64,000 nucleotides of DNA from Pipra filicauda (lineage: Eukaryota > Chordata > Aves > Passeriformes > Pipridae), in the NCBI RefSeq assembly GCF_003945595.2, contig NW_024103729.1, positions 2,104,950-2,168,949 on the forward strand, read 5' to 3'. This document shows, piece after piece, positions 37,225 through 47,886 of this stretch. The notes beneath the pieces are model-generated. The model saw only the letters and a list, made by a program, of their open reading frames with translations, was not told the origin of the DNA and did no database searches. The translations under genes were made by a program, and so were the position numbers. Numbering within the stretch: the first letter of the stretch is position 1; each line of letters starts with the position of its first letter.

Positions 37225-37830
37225 CATGTACACCATGTACACCAGCTTCTCCTTCACAACAACTCAGAGCAGTCTGGGGGCCCTTCACCATCTTTGTTGC
37301 CCCCCTTTGGACACTCTCCAATAGCTTATTATCTTTCTTATGTTGTGGTGCCCAAAACTGCCACAATATTGCAGGTGAGGCTGCCCCAGTGCAGAGCAGA
37401 GCGGGACAATCCTCTCCCTCACCCGGCTGGCGATGCTTTGCCTGATGCCCCCAGGACACGGTTGGCCCTCCTGGCTGCCAGGGCACTGCTGACTCACATT
37501 CAACTTGCCATCGACCAGGACCCCCAGGTCCCTTTCCTGGCACTGCTTTCCAGCATCTCATTCCCCAGTCTGTCCGTACATCCAGGGGTGCCCTATCCCA
37601 GGTGCAGAATTCAGCACTTTCCCTTGTTGGACTTCACATGGTTGGTGATTGCCCAGCCCTCTAATTTGTGGAGGTCTCCCTGCAGTGCCTTCGAGGGAGT
37701 CAACAGCTCCTCCCAGTTTTGTGGCATCTGCAAACTTGCTCAGTATCCCCTGGAGACCTGTGTCCAAGTCATTTATGAAGAGATTGAAGAGCACTGGGCC
37801 TAAGAAGGAGCCTCGAAGAACCACACTATT
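37225..37830 (-). mobile_element. CR1 LINE internal fragment (reverse transcriptase C-terminal part)
   Basis: The minus strand translates, across several frames, to the CR1 ORF2 sequence order: [14 protein letters not shown], then [16 protein letters not shown], then [12 protein letters not shown], then LNVSQQC, IASRVRERIVPLCSAL, and finally FWAPQHKKDNKLLESVQRGATKMV. The FADD motif of the polymerase reads FADA, so the second catalytic Asp is lost. Frameshifts occur between blocks. Both ends are truncated, with no CR1 3' UTR or octamer tail next to it. Open frames on both strands here (up to 169 codons) are explained by this element. Confidence 0.9.
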
Positions 37831-40641
37831 ATACACACACATATACAGCATTGTTACCTACACACGAGACATCTAAACAGAAGAAGCTGTAAATTAGTCT
37901 GCATAACTGCCTTTCTAACCATCAGAGAAGTGATGGTCTGGAGCAATTGTTCTGTGTGAAAAACCCTCACTACCTTTGAAACATCAAATCCCATTTATGC
38001 TATGAAGATCTATTATGTGGCTGAACGAAACAGCAGGCACTAGGACTTGATGACCTGGAGTCGTCTTTTTGAGTCTTATATTTCTGCAGTGGAACTGGCA
38101 GATGCCCACACAGGGGAAATATGTTCAGTAGTTTCTCTACATTTGTGAGATTATGATTGCTGACTTGAAATAGCTACTTGAAAAAAAAATTATTTTCACT
38201 GATGGCTCAAAAAGATTTCTCCTTTTACACAATCCAGCTGGTTGAACTGTATTCCATGAATGCTCATTTATGCATCTGCACCTATGTAGTCTCCTTTTGG
38301 AAAAGTTATTTGCAATGAGTTACAGGACTCCCCCTTCTTCTTACTCTTCCTCCTTGAAGCAGCCCATGCAGAAACTAGTGTGCCCCTGTAGTGTCACATT
38401 CTAGGTTCTCTGTTTGTCTGTCTTGTCCTCTTTATTTGACTATTGTCCTATACTTAGCTTCAGCAAACTTAGTGTATACTTAACTCTACTCTCAGAGACA
38501 TTCTTTATGTTCATTTACAGTACTTCCTGTTAACTTATTTTTAGTTATACAGCATGTTGGGCCTACTGTAGTGACTCGAGGCAGGCACAGCAGACTTCAA
38601 AAATGCCTTCTGGAGAACATCCTCAACCTATCAGGTTGCAGGACAGAAGAAGGATGTTAATTCCCTTGAACAGGGGAAAAAGCTACACAAAAGCCACAGA
38701 TATTTCACATGACTCATTTGAACACAAAAGTCTGCTGCCATGGACTTGTTTTTACCCCTCTGATATGGCCTCTTTGTCCAATTAAATTTCTTGCCCTAAG
38801 CCATTCTTAAGATATCCTGTATTTGTACAGGATTTCTGGCTCTATGACAGCTGGACTTGATGGTCAGTTAATAGCTGGAAATCCTGGCAATGACCACAGG
38901 TACAAACACTCTGGAGCTGTATAAGACATGCCCAGTAGATTGATAACTTCATCCTGAAGGAGCTGAATTTACTGCTCAGGTAAAGCTCAAGTAGACCATT
39001 CAAAGTAGGGCAACACTTACAGAAATATGGAAGCCTTCATTCAAATCCAGTATGCAGCCACAAACTCCCTTTTTGTTTTTAAAGAAAACCAAGAGACAGT
39101 TCTGAAGCCACTTACTTTGAAGAATGGGACTATTCAAAGCAGCAAGTTTCAGTGTCCAGGTAACTGTGTGCAAGATTGGAGGCACAGACTGTGAGGTCTT
39201 TCAGGCAATTACCTTCAGACAATATAGTGATATATTCAAATACATATGTTCACTGCACCATACTCAAATGATCTTATCCTCATAAAAATCAAAGCTGAAT
39301 TTTTCCAATAATCTAAACCAGTTATTTTTCAATGACACCAAGTTTCTAGTAAGGCTTTGTACAATAAACATTTGCAGAACAATTTTAACTTCCTTACACT
39401 GACAGTTATGTTAACTGACTGGTTTGTTTTCAGGATATATTTGGGCAACTGAAAACCCAAGAATAGATATCTGAAGTGTTTGACAGGAAACAGATATGAG
39501 AATCAAAACACTGAAGACTGCAATAATAAAAAGGGACATCTTACTTTTATTATCTGAGTGCAAAAATGAATGGTAAATACCCCATAACACTGAATTACAT
39601 ATTCCATGAACAAGCAGGGCACTGATAGGATTCCCATGGGGTCAATGGGACAGGCCCATTACAAGACTTCAGCTGTTCAAAAGCATACATTTCCCAGTCA
39701 TTGTGCAGCAATTTTTCCCTGAAATAAAATACGTTCGTTATTTTGGTTTACTTTATGAAAACAAACCAAAAAACTTCCTTCTAGTTTTAAAATACAATGG
39801 TGTTTTTTGTTCTGGTGAGACATTTTAAAAACTTTCTCAGAAAAATTTTTGAAATTTTACAGCTTCTAAATCAGTATGTCCAGCCAGACACAAGCATTTG
39901 TGTTCATCTCTCATGCATATAAAGTCAACTAAGTAAAAAATGTAACAAAAATTATAGAATATTTGCAGTTTTATTTCATAACCTTATAAACTCATAACGA
40001 GATCTGTTAAATCTCATTTGTTTACTGTTCAGTATTCCTCATTGATGATTCCTATTAGAGTATTCTGAAAAATATTCATAAACCACATTTTGTAGCATAT
40101 TTTAAAAAAAAAAAGTTCAAAAAACTCTTCCAGGATATTTAACATTGCTTTTCTCCCTGTTTGGAAAACCAGTTACGTACAGAGGCGTTAGGCAGGATAC
40201 GCAAACATCTTCAGGTACCATGTGGAAAATATATATAGCCTTCCCATTCCCAGATGTGCAATTTAATTTTATATTCCTAGAACGACACCCCCCACCTTAA
40301 TCTAGTTATTCTGAGAGTGCAGCTAGACTTATCTTAGGAGGAATATTGTGACATTACTTAAGGATTTGTTACTTATTCACTTTAAATGTTAATACTTCAT
40401 TTACTTGTGAGGCATTTCTGAGCGTAGACTTAGATCTATTTTAAGGCTACGAGATCACAGAAGATACGTCTTTGCAAGGCTATTAACTCACCATTTTGAA
40501 GGATTTTTATTTCCCCCTTTCCTCTGGTCCTCACCCAGAGCCCCTTCCCAGGTAGAAGGAATCTCCCATATACGGAGGCTCCTCGTCTAGACCCACTTTC
40601 ACCAAAGCTTGAAAATAACCCTTTTTGTACCCAACCCTTAC

Positions 40642-40910
40642 CTGCTGCCCAGCTACTCACCGACACCACATCCCCGGGCCGCGGCCCAGCGTTCCCAGCC
40701 CTCAGGAGGCCCGGCCTGCAGCACTTACTGGAGGCGCCTCCCGGCTCGCTTCCCGGCGTTAACAGGCGACCCCCGTCCTGCCCAGGCAAGGAGCTCCTTG
40801 CTCAAGCACAAGCCCTCGCTAAAGCCGCTGATGCCTCAGGAGCCGGGGACAGGCCCCGGTCGCCTTCCTTCTTTCCCGGGCGGAGGAAGGAGCAGCAGCT
40901 CCGCGCGGCT
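40642..40910 (-). other. Putative minus-strand first exon(s), possibly former FBXO36 exon 1
   Basis: Three good donors lie within 90 bases on the minus strand: CTCCA|gtaagt (last exon base 40729), GTCG|gtgagt (40661) and CAGCAG|gtaagg (40642). No frame ending at them gives the recalled FBXO36 N-terminus (MASWLPETLFE...). It is either a non-coding exon, a different gene, or a promoter that outlived its coding gene. The left boundary is the most distal donor and the right boundary the YY1 motif; both are approximate. Confidence 0.35.
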
Positions 40911-40913
40911 CCG

Positions 40914-40928
40914 CCGCCGCCATTTTGG
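40914..40928 (-). promoter_or_regulatory. YY1-type motif
   Basis: On the minus strand the bases read CCAAAATGGCGGCGG, which contains the YY1 core AANATGGCGGC. Such sites are typical just downstream of CpG-island transcription starts and in bidirectional promoters. A CCATGGCAAC half-site of RFX X-box type follows at 40947-40956. Confidence 0.6.
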
Positions 40929-41199
40929 ACGCCGGCGGGCGGTCCCCATGGCAACCAGGAAGGGGCGGACATCGCGCGGGGTCACGGCGGGCCCGGCCCC
41001 CTCTTAAAGGAGCAGCCCCGGCGGCGCCGCGGTGCCGGGCAGGGTCCGACCCCCGCCGCCGGTGCCAGCGCAGACCCGCGGCCCCGCCGCCCCCCGCCCG
41101 CCCCGAGGGCGGACATTCTCGCGGACCCGGGGTGACGACCCCGGCGGAGGGATACCGGCCGCCGACAGCGGCCCCGCCGAGCGCACCGAGCGGGCCGCG

Positions 41200-41478
41200 G
41201 TCCGGGCCGCGGCGGGGGCTGCGCGGGGAGCGGCAGCCGGGGCAGGGGCCGCCCGCCGGCCCGGGGGGCGCGCGGGCCCCGGCGGGGCCCCGGCGCCGGG
41301 AGAAAGTAGTCCCGCGGCCTCCCCCTCGCGCCGCTGGAAGGGGTTCGGCGGCGGAGGCGGCGGACGAGGCGCCGCTCGGTGCTGCGGCTTCAGCTGATAA
41401 TTGAAGGGAAGCGAGGCGGCTGCTGCCGGGAGGAGGGAGGCACGGAGCGTCTGCGGAGGCCGCACCGGGACAAACTAG
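41200..41478 (+). other. TRIP12: Putative non-coding first exon of TRIP12
   Basis: A plus-strand transcript from the island would read through a GC-rich leader with stops in it (ctgataattgaag at 41394-41406) to the donor ACTAG|gtaccc at 41479. A second donor, GCTG|gtgagtg at 41718, has the better consensus and could define an alternative first exon. TRIP12 codes a HECT-domain E3 ubiquitin ligase whose first exon is non-coding in human (from memory). The start at 41200 is a guess. I cannot see the gene itself, so the identity is by synteny only. Confidence 0.4.
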
Positions 41479-43380
41479 GTACCCGGGGCCCCGCCGCTCG
41501 GTCAGGGGGCGCCGCGGGGGCGGGCACGGGGCGGTGGGGCGCTCGCTGGGCCCCTCGGCAGCCTCCGGGCAGGGCCTGTTGTGTCATCCCCGGCATTAGC
41601 CGAGCTGCCCTTCCTGGCGGCCCGGGGCAGGGGGAGGGGAGCGGCGCCATCCCGGAGCATTGTTGCAGATGGGGGGGGGGAGCGAGGGGGAGCTGGGAAC
41701 GACACGGCGCCGCGCTGGTGAGTGTGTGTGGGGCGGCCCGGAGGGGGGGAGTGGGGCCCTCGCCGCCGAGGGAAGGGGTGGAAACGCAGCTGACAAAATG
41801 GCCAAGCAGTGCCCGGGCCCGCTGCGGGGACAGCCCTCGCCCCTCGGCTCTCCCGGGCCGCCCGGCGGGGGGGGCAGCGCGGCCGCCCCTCCGCGGGCCT
41901 TGTGTGGCTGCTGATACAAAAGGGCAGTGTCAGTGTTGACACTGCCGTGCCGATTTCGATGCCCTTCCCCGTCTTCCTTCCCCCACTCCGCTGGGCCCCA
42001 TTTCCCCCAATGGCCCTTTCTCCTCCCCCCCCCCTTTTTATTTTTTCCCCTAAAGGAGCTATCGAATATCTTAAAGGAAAAAACAGCAATTCCTCTTTCT
42101 TTCGTCCCTGCCCGGCTCGATAAAAATGCCAAATAATCGGCCGACGTCCATATTTCACAAGGTTTTTGGGGGGGGAGGAAGAAGGTGGGCAGAGAACAGA
42201 GGCGCCCGTGGGGTCGGAGCCCCAGGGCTGGCTGCCCACGAGGGGGGTTATTTTCGCAGCCAAATGTTTTAGGCGATGTTTTTCTTGTTTTCAGTCGAGA
42301 AGCAAGTTGCCTGGTCCTTGGCGTTTGCTTGCATAATGCGTCGTACTTGGAGGCTGATCAAACGCTGGGTTCTGCCTTTCCTGCCTGGCTCTTCCTCCTT
42401 CCCCTTTCCCGGGGGGCTGGGCAGGGGGCCAGGTTGTGGGGTGCTGGTGGCGGGGGGGGTCCCGGCGGTGCCCCCGGGATCCGGGGCTGGGAGAGGATCC
42501 GAGGCCAGGGCTCTCGACAGACCTGCAGGCCCGTCTTCCTGTGTCCAACTTTTTTATTGTTCCCCCTTCCCCTTTCCGAGTGCACGGGCTCTCCGGCGGC
42601 CGGGGGTTCGCACGGCTCGGCAGTCCCGAAGTCTAGACGGGCAACCGGAAAATAATAGGGGAAAGAATGGAAAGTTATGTCAAGGGCTTTGAGGGAAAAA
42701 CATCGACGTATCGAACAAAGGTCCTGCCTGTGTTGGGGAGAGAGGCCTGCATGTGAGGCCTGATTGTGTCGCATTTACACACGGGGAAGAAATGAGTGCT
42801 TGGTACTGGCCTAAATTTATTCTGTAAGTCTGGCGTGCAACTTAAGAACGTTTTTAGAGAGTGTGCAGTTTGTTTTGGGAGTGTTTTTATTATGTGTAGC
42901 AATCCAATAATAATTTTTATTTGGAATACTTTTTTTTTCCCCCCAAAAGACTGTTCAGTTTTTTTTTTTTTTTATTTCCTGCCTTGTTCAGCAGAAATAA
43001 TATTGATACAGAGCTTCTAACAGCGTAACGCAAAACTTTGCTCAAACAGGGTGACTTTCACAGTTAATGTATTGTGTGTATTATGAATATTGAGCTTCCT
43101 GGTGCTTTAAAGGTTGTCAGAAAGAGGAGTTAAGTAGTTGCCACCTGATAAATTTGAATTACATCTATGATAATGAGGAAGAAGAGGAATTCTGAACACT
43201 TAAATTAATTTTACAGGATTTTCTTAGGGATGCTGTCACTGTGGATGTACTTTTGTAAAAGTTTAAAAGCTAACAAACGTTGCTGTGATTACTTCTGGTT
43301 ATCTCTTGTATAGTCTTTTCTTTCCAGTTCTTTCTCTTCTCTCCCACTCCTAAGACTAGAGTTCTAATTGTACAGCGTTG

Positions 43381-43405
43381 GTTTTTTCTTTTTTTTTTTT
43401 TTTTA
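43381..43405. repeat. Poly(T) run
   Basis: T-rich tract. Similar long T runs occur at 44965-44983 and 59878-59896. Some may be 3' tails of old retroposons read in reverse, but I see no adjacent element body. Confidence 0.6.
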
Positions 43406-46400
43406 TTTGATTTCTGCAATTGCTGTGATTTATTAAGTTTTTCATTAAACTAAAAGTTTTTGAACATTTTATTTTACATACATATATAAAAATGTGCATA
43501 ATGGACATGAAAGCAGTGCTTGAAAAATAACTGTATAGCTTTCTATTGTTTGGTAGCCTGTTTAATAAATACTGATAGGAATTGAATGTATTTATGAAAA
43601 TATTAGTATTCCAGTTTTTGCAGCTGATGTCAATATTATGTTTAAGTTTAAAAAGTGTTCTGATGAGTAAATTCTGTAAATAATACTTCAAGTTTCCAGA
43701 AATATATGTTTTTAACTGGTAATAGTTTCTATATTTGTAAAATGTAGCTGATTGTGAATGGCCCAGTTCTGCATATATACTGATTTTGGTCTTAAATGGA
43801 AAGGTATTTTTAGTTTTTTATTGTTTGGTGTATTCTATTGTGTTAGAAATATAGGTAATCAGATTTTTTTTTTCCCCATTCCTAGGATATTTCCGCAAAA
43901 AAATGTGAGTAGTAAACTTGAATTAACAACTTTTAAGTCTTCAGTCTCCAGATGGTTCCATAGGTAGTAACATAAACATTTCTTATCTGTTAGTAGAAAA
44001 ACTGTAGGTCACCCACAGTGTGACATTACTACTTATTAATATAGCAGATCTACTTTAGTAGGAGGGCTGACCTGTTGAATAAAGCTTATGAAAATGGAGT
44101 CTTTTGATGTCTTGCAAAAGTTCATCAGGCCAGAGTGACCATTAGGGAATCAACCTGCATCTTCCCAGTAAATGAATAATCAGAACTGTCATTCCCAATC
44201 AGGAATCACGCACAATTTTTTTAAATTTTCTTTTTTTATATTGGGTTTTAACTGTTTGTTTTCAAAACTGGAATGTAAATATTACAGAAAAAAAAATTGT
44301 AATGAGAACTTGTACTTATAACATCATTCGTAAATTTGAGGCCTGCAGCCTACAGGCAACAAGGACACTATTTCTCCTGAAGAAGTGTAGTAAAAACAAT
44401 GTATTTGGTTTTAATGCCATGAATGGAGACATGATGAGTTTTTGTGGGGGTCCTTCACCATTGATAAGTACAGGTATTTACTCCACGACAGTCCAGAAAC
44501 ATAACCTAAGTTCCTTTTGTTTCTGAGTAATGAAGCTGAAGCATAAGTAGGAAAGTTACTGTTTGACTAAACTACATGTTTGTACTTAATTTGCAGCGTA
44601 AGTGAATCTCAGAACTATCTGTGTTAATCTTATATTTATAGGCCATGCTATATTTTCTAACAAGCTAATTAGTAAGCAGCATGTAGAACACTTCTGATCA
44701 TGAGTCTGTCTTTTGTCACACTGAAGCTAAATTATTGTGACAAGGTATAATCAAATCCCCAAGTTGTACACCACGGTGTACTACTGCATTGTCAAAAACA
44801 TAACCCATCTCCCGTTGGCCTGATGAGCAGTGTCCTGTTCATCACCTGTCAAATTAGTAACCCTCCCTGTAAAGCACTTTGTGGGCTCTGACACTCTTCA
44901 TCAAGCTGTCACTGCCCCATTCGTTACTGACTCTGAAGATAGGAGTACATCGTGTTGTTTGGGCTTTTTTTTTTTTTTTTTTTAAGAGTAGCAGATTACT
45001 TTTGGGTCAGTAGGTTTATTTTTCTGAAGAAGTAATACTTACTTTGAATTTGCTCATAATATTTTAATCTATATATAGTATCATAACAGATTTATGGCAG
45101 TATATGAAGCAACCTCTTCCCAAGTGTTTTCATAACTCACTTTTAACTTGGGGTATGTGGTTGATAACAGCAAAACAAAGCCACATTAACTCTTTTTTTT
45201 TCCTCCTGATGCATTTTTTTTTTCCAATTTACATGAAATGAAGTGCCTTTCGAGGAGCAAAACTATTTTCAGACTTCACACTGGTGATCAGTAATGACAA
45301 AAATGCTTGTATGTAGCTGCTTGTTTCAGGATGTCTTTTTTTTTTAACAAAATGCTGAATTCATGCTTTAAAGTTAATCAGTCTTCCATAAATAAAGACA
45401 TTCTAACTACATGTCAAGTGTACAGTCTGTGTGACAGGCAGGGCTAAGTCAACTGGCTTCTCCACTGCCTGCTTTCAGATACCAGCAATGGCTGCTTTTT
45501 TTCAGAGTTTAGTTTTGAGGAGCAATTGTCCTCCTAATCCTGCCATCAAGTTGGTAGAATCTGACTGTGTAAATATGCAGTCATATTCTCCTCCAGTTCT
45601 GTCTGGCAGCCGAGGTTGGAGCACTCAGAACCAATCTGTTTGCTCTCACTGTCTATAATAAGGCTCCTCTTGCAATGTACTGACTGTTGCCAGTCTTACT
45701 TGACTCATGAGTGTGCTCAGTGCAAATATGGCAGGAAACTGCCATGTAAGAGCAGTAGAGAGACAACTCTGGGAGTGAAGGCTTTTATGTAGGAAAAATG
45801 GAAGAGTTAGGTGTATAATAAAAGAATTAATCATGGTGATCTAATACTGGACTTTATATTGAAGATGCAGTTGTCATGCATGAACAATGGTGTTCAAGCC
45901 ATAGTTGCCCTCATTTGCTCCAGAAAAGCTTCTCTTGTCAAGATTCATGTAGTAAACCAGTTTGGAAAGGACTTTGAAAGTTACTCGGCCCTTCTCCCGT
46001 TTAACTTTATCTACCCTTGAATAAAGTTTGTCATTGATCACAACTGATAAAAAGAGCTCCATTTTCTTGAGTGAGAAAGGGAGAATCCCAACAAACCTAC
46101 AAAGGTATGTGTGGAGAAGAAACTGGAAGGATTCTGCAGTTGTGTGGTAATACAGTGCTGGCTCATGGAGCAGGGGGAAATCCCATTTTCTCAGTGTTTT
46201 CTGAATGGTTTGCTTTGATAGTGTCCACAGTGAAGTGCACGTACTGAACTGCAAAGATCTGACCTTCATAAAAGGTATGAAAGGGTCTGAGTCATCCTCT
46301 GGAATGTGAACCTTGAGTTGTAGGGAGCAATTTGGTGTTTCAAAATGGAAGCTGAGGTCCCTGGTACTTGTTGAACCAGAAGGGTGTTTTAAGACCTGAA

Positions 46401-47376
46401 AGGCAGGGTATATTTTATGTCAGAGCAACTTGTTACGGACAACTTTTGTTCCAGTGCGTGACATCCAAATACATACACTTATTGTAAAGAAGGGCAAATA
46501 TTTGCTAGACTTTTGTAAAGATGGAAGTGAAAGAATACAAACCTGTTATTTTTTGGTGTACATATGTTTTTTGAGAACAAAGGTGTTAAACTTTCAGAAG
46601 GCTGTCTAGTCCTGAGATAGGCATTAGACTCAATACCAGCAATGTGCACCTCCTTTAGATTTGTGGCTGGCTGTTTGAAGCATGGCTGATATCAATTGTT
46701 ATTAGTGCAGAACAGTAACTGTAATTTTTTACTTTGATTTTTCAGGAGTAGCTCTTAAAGGTAAAACTATTAGGAAAAATAAGTCTGTGACAAACTTGTG
46801 CCCCAAGATCTAGTCTTAAGCTATCTTTGTTTTAGAAAGCAAGTATGCTGTTTTGTTTTCCCTCATCTTTCTCCACGTCTGACTTCTGTCTTACTTGCCT
46901 TACTTTGAGCTTGTTATGGTTTGTCTTATGTACTTGAAGTCTCTTCTGTACCTCTACTCTAGTCCAAGACTGCTGAGATGTAAAAGTAGAAGTACAGGTA
47001 AATAAACATGGCAATAAAAAATACACTCTTATGTAGTATCTTCTGAGTTGAAAGCATGGGTTTTTTTGTAGGAGCAGGAGCAACATAAATGAGTTGAGGC
47101 ACCAAAACAGGAAAGATGGAAACAATGCATGGTAACACTAGTGTTAGTGGACTTCAACATCCCCCTTGCCTGCCTTCCCCCAGTCCTAAAGAAAAGAAAA
47201 AGCACACAACTGCATCCCTCCCACCTCTCAAGGGACTCAAATTAAATGTCCTTGATACTGGTATAATTATTAGTTGCATACTTTAACTCCTGAAGTTAGT
47301 GAGGAGAAGCTGTCTTTACATCATACTCCTTTGTGGAATCTGTGGTAGATGTGTGTTTTTGGACAGGGTGATATTG

Positions 47377-47427
47377 TAAGATGTGGTTAAATCCCTTATG
47401 TGTTAAGATGTGTCAAATCCCTTATGT
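47377..47427 (+). repeat. 27-base tandem duplication
   Basis: 'taagatgtggttaaatccc' (47377 onward) is repeated 27 bases later as 'taagatgtgtcaaatccc' (47404 onward), both followed by 'ttatgt'. Two copies, with two or three differences. Confidence 0.8.
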
Positions 47428-47869
47428 AATTAGCTTATTCAGTATAGAGAATGTCCTGTCCTGGAAAGTGTGTGCAAGGTAACTGAATCTTCTGATCACA
47501 GGTGAGATGTGGCTGTGCATTTAAAGAGAACTAATGAAGAAAGTAACTGAAGGTGCATATTAACTGGCTGTATGCTGAATATTAAATTGGAATTCTGCCT
47601 TCCTTAGAGAGTGAGAGTTTTCTTCCTCTTTATTTTGAGGATATACTTCGTTAGTAATCAAGTTACTGACTGGGAACTGTAACCTCTCCTTAAAACTTCA
47701 CTTGTTTTGAGCTTTGCAGTTGTTTCAGTCGTGATGGCTTGATGGACTCATCCACTGTATTGGGGTGAGGGGAAGGCAGGAAATCGCTCACTTGGACAAG
47801 GACATGCAGGCATAGTGGAACTATATGAATAAGCCTGAGTGAACAGCACCTGAGAAGAAGCTCCATGCC

Positions 47870-47886
47870 TAGGTAGGTAGGTAGGT
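47870..47886. repeat. (TAGG)n microsatellite
   Basis: Four copies of the tetranucleotide taggtaggtaggtagg. Confidence 0.85.

Larger units (their letters stand above)
16417..40600 (-). other. Region corresponding to FBXO36 introns; no convincing coding exon
   Basis: Twenty-four kilobases of mostly AT-rich sequence. I looked on the minus strand for the FBXO36 RWWKISLR segment, by checking the CCACCA occurrences I could find on the + strand, and for the F-box core (LLLTIISYLDLEDIARLCQ). I found no convincing copy. Recognisable contents are listed separately: a GC-rich patch with a CTCF-type site, CR1 fragments, a possible Tc1-like relic, a possible MITE, and microsatellites. The open frames of 60-140 codons here have no family resemblance. 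Confidence 0.45.
40600..42600. promoter_or_regulatory. TRIP12: CpG island, likely FBXO36/TRIP12 bidirectional promoter
   Basis: Two kilobases of GC- and CpG-dense sequence with GC boxes (for example at 40961-40967 and 41529-41535), a YY1-type site and no TATA box. Splice donors face outward: on the minus strand at 40728, 40660 and 40641, and on the plus strand at 41479 and 41718. In human, FBXO36 and TRIP12 start head-to-head here (from memory), and the FBXO36 remnant and SLC16A14 lie on the expected side. No TRIP12 coding sequence is in the window, so the assignment rests on gene order. Long open frames across the island are GC artefacts. Confidence 0.65.

Noticed and set aside
37294..37803. 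169-codon plus-strand open frame
   Set aside because: Antisense of the CR1 reverse transcriptase fragment.
38830..38880. 'ctctatgacagctggacttgatgg' as another CR1 3' scrap
   Set aside because: Only about 20 bases resemble the CR1 tail and the rest does not follow; too weak to annotate.
41502..42263. 253-codon minus-strand open frame and overlapping plus-strand frames in the second CpG island
   Set aside because: Same GC artefact; no conserved motif, and all six frames are long in the same place.
45874..46269. 131-codon minus-strand open frame in the presumed TRIP12 intron
   Set aside because: No domain or composition pointing to a protein; this length is expected by chance in a 22-kb intron.
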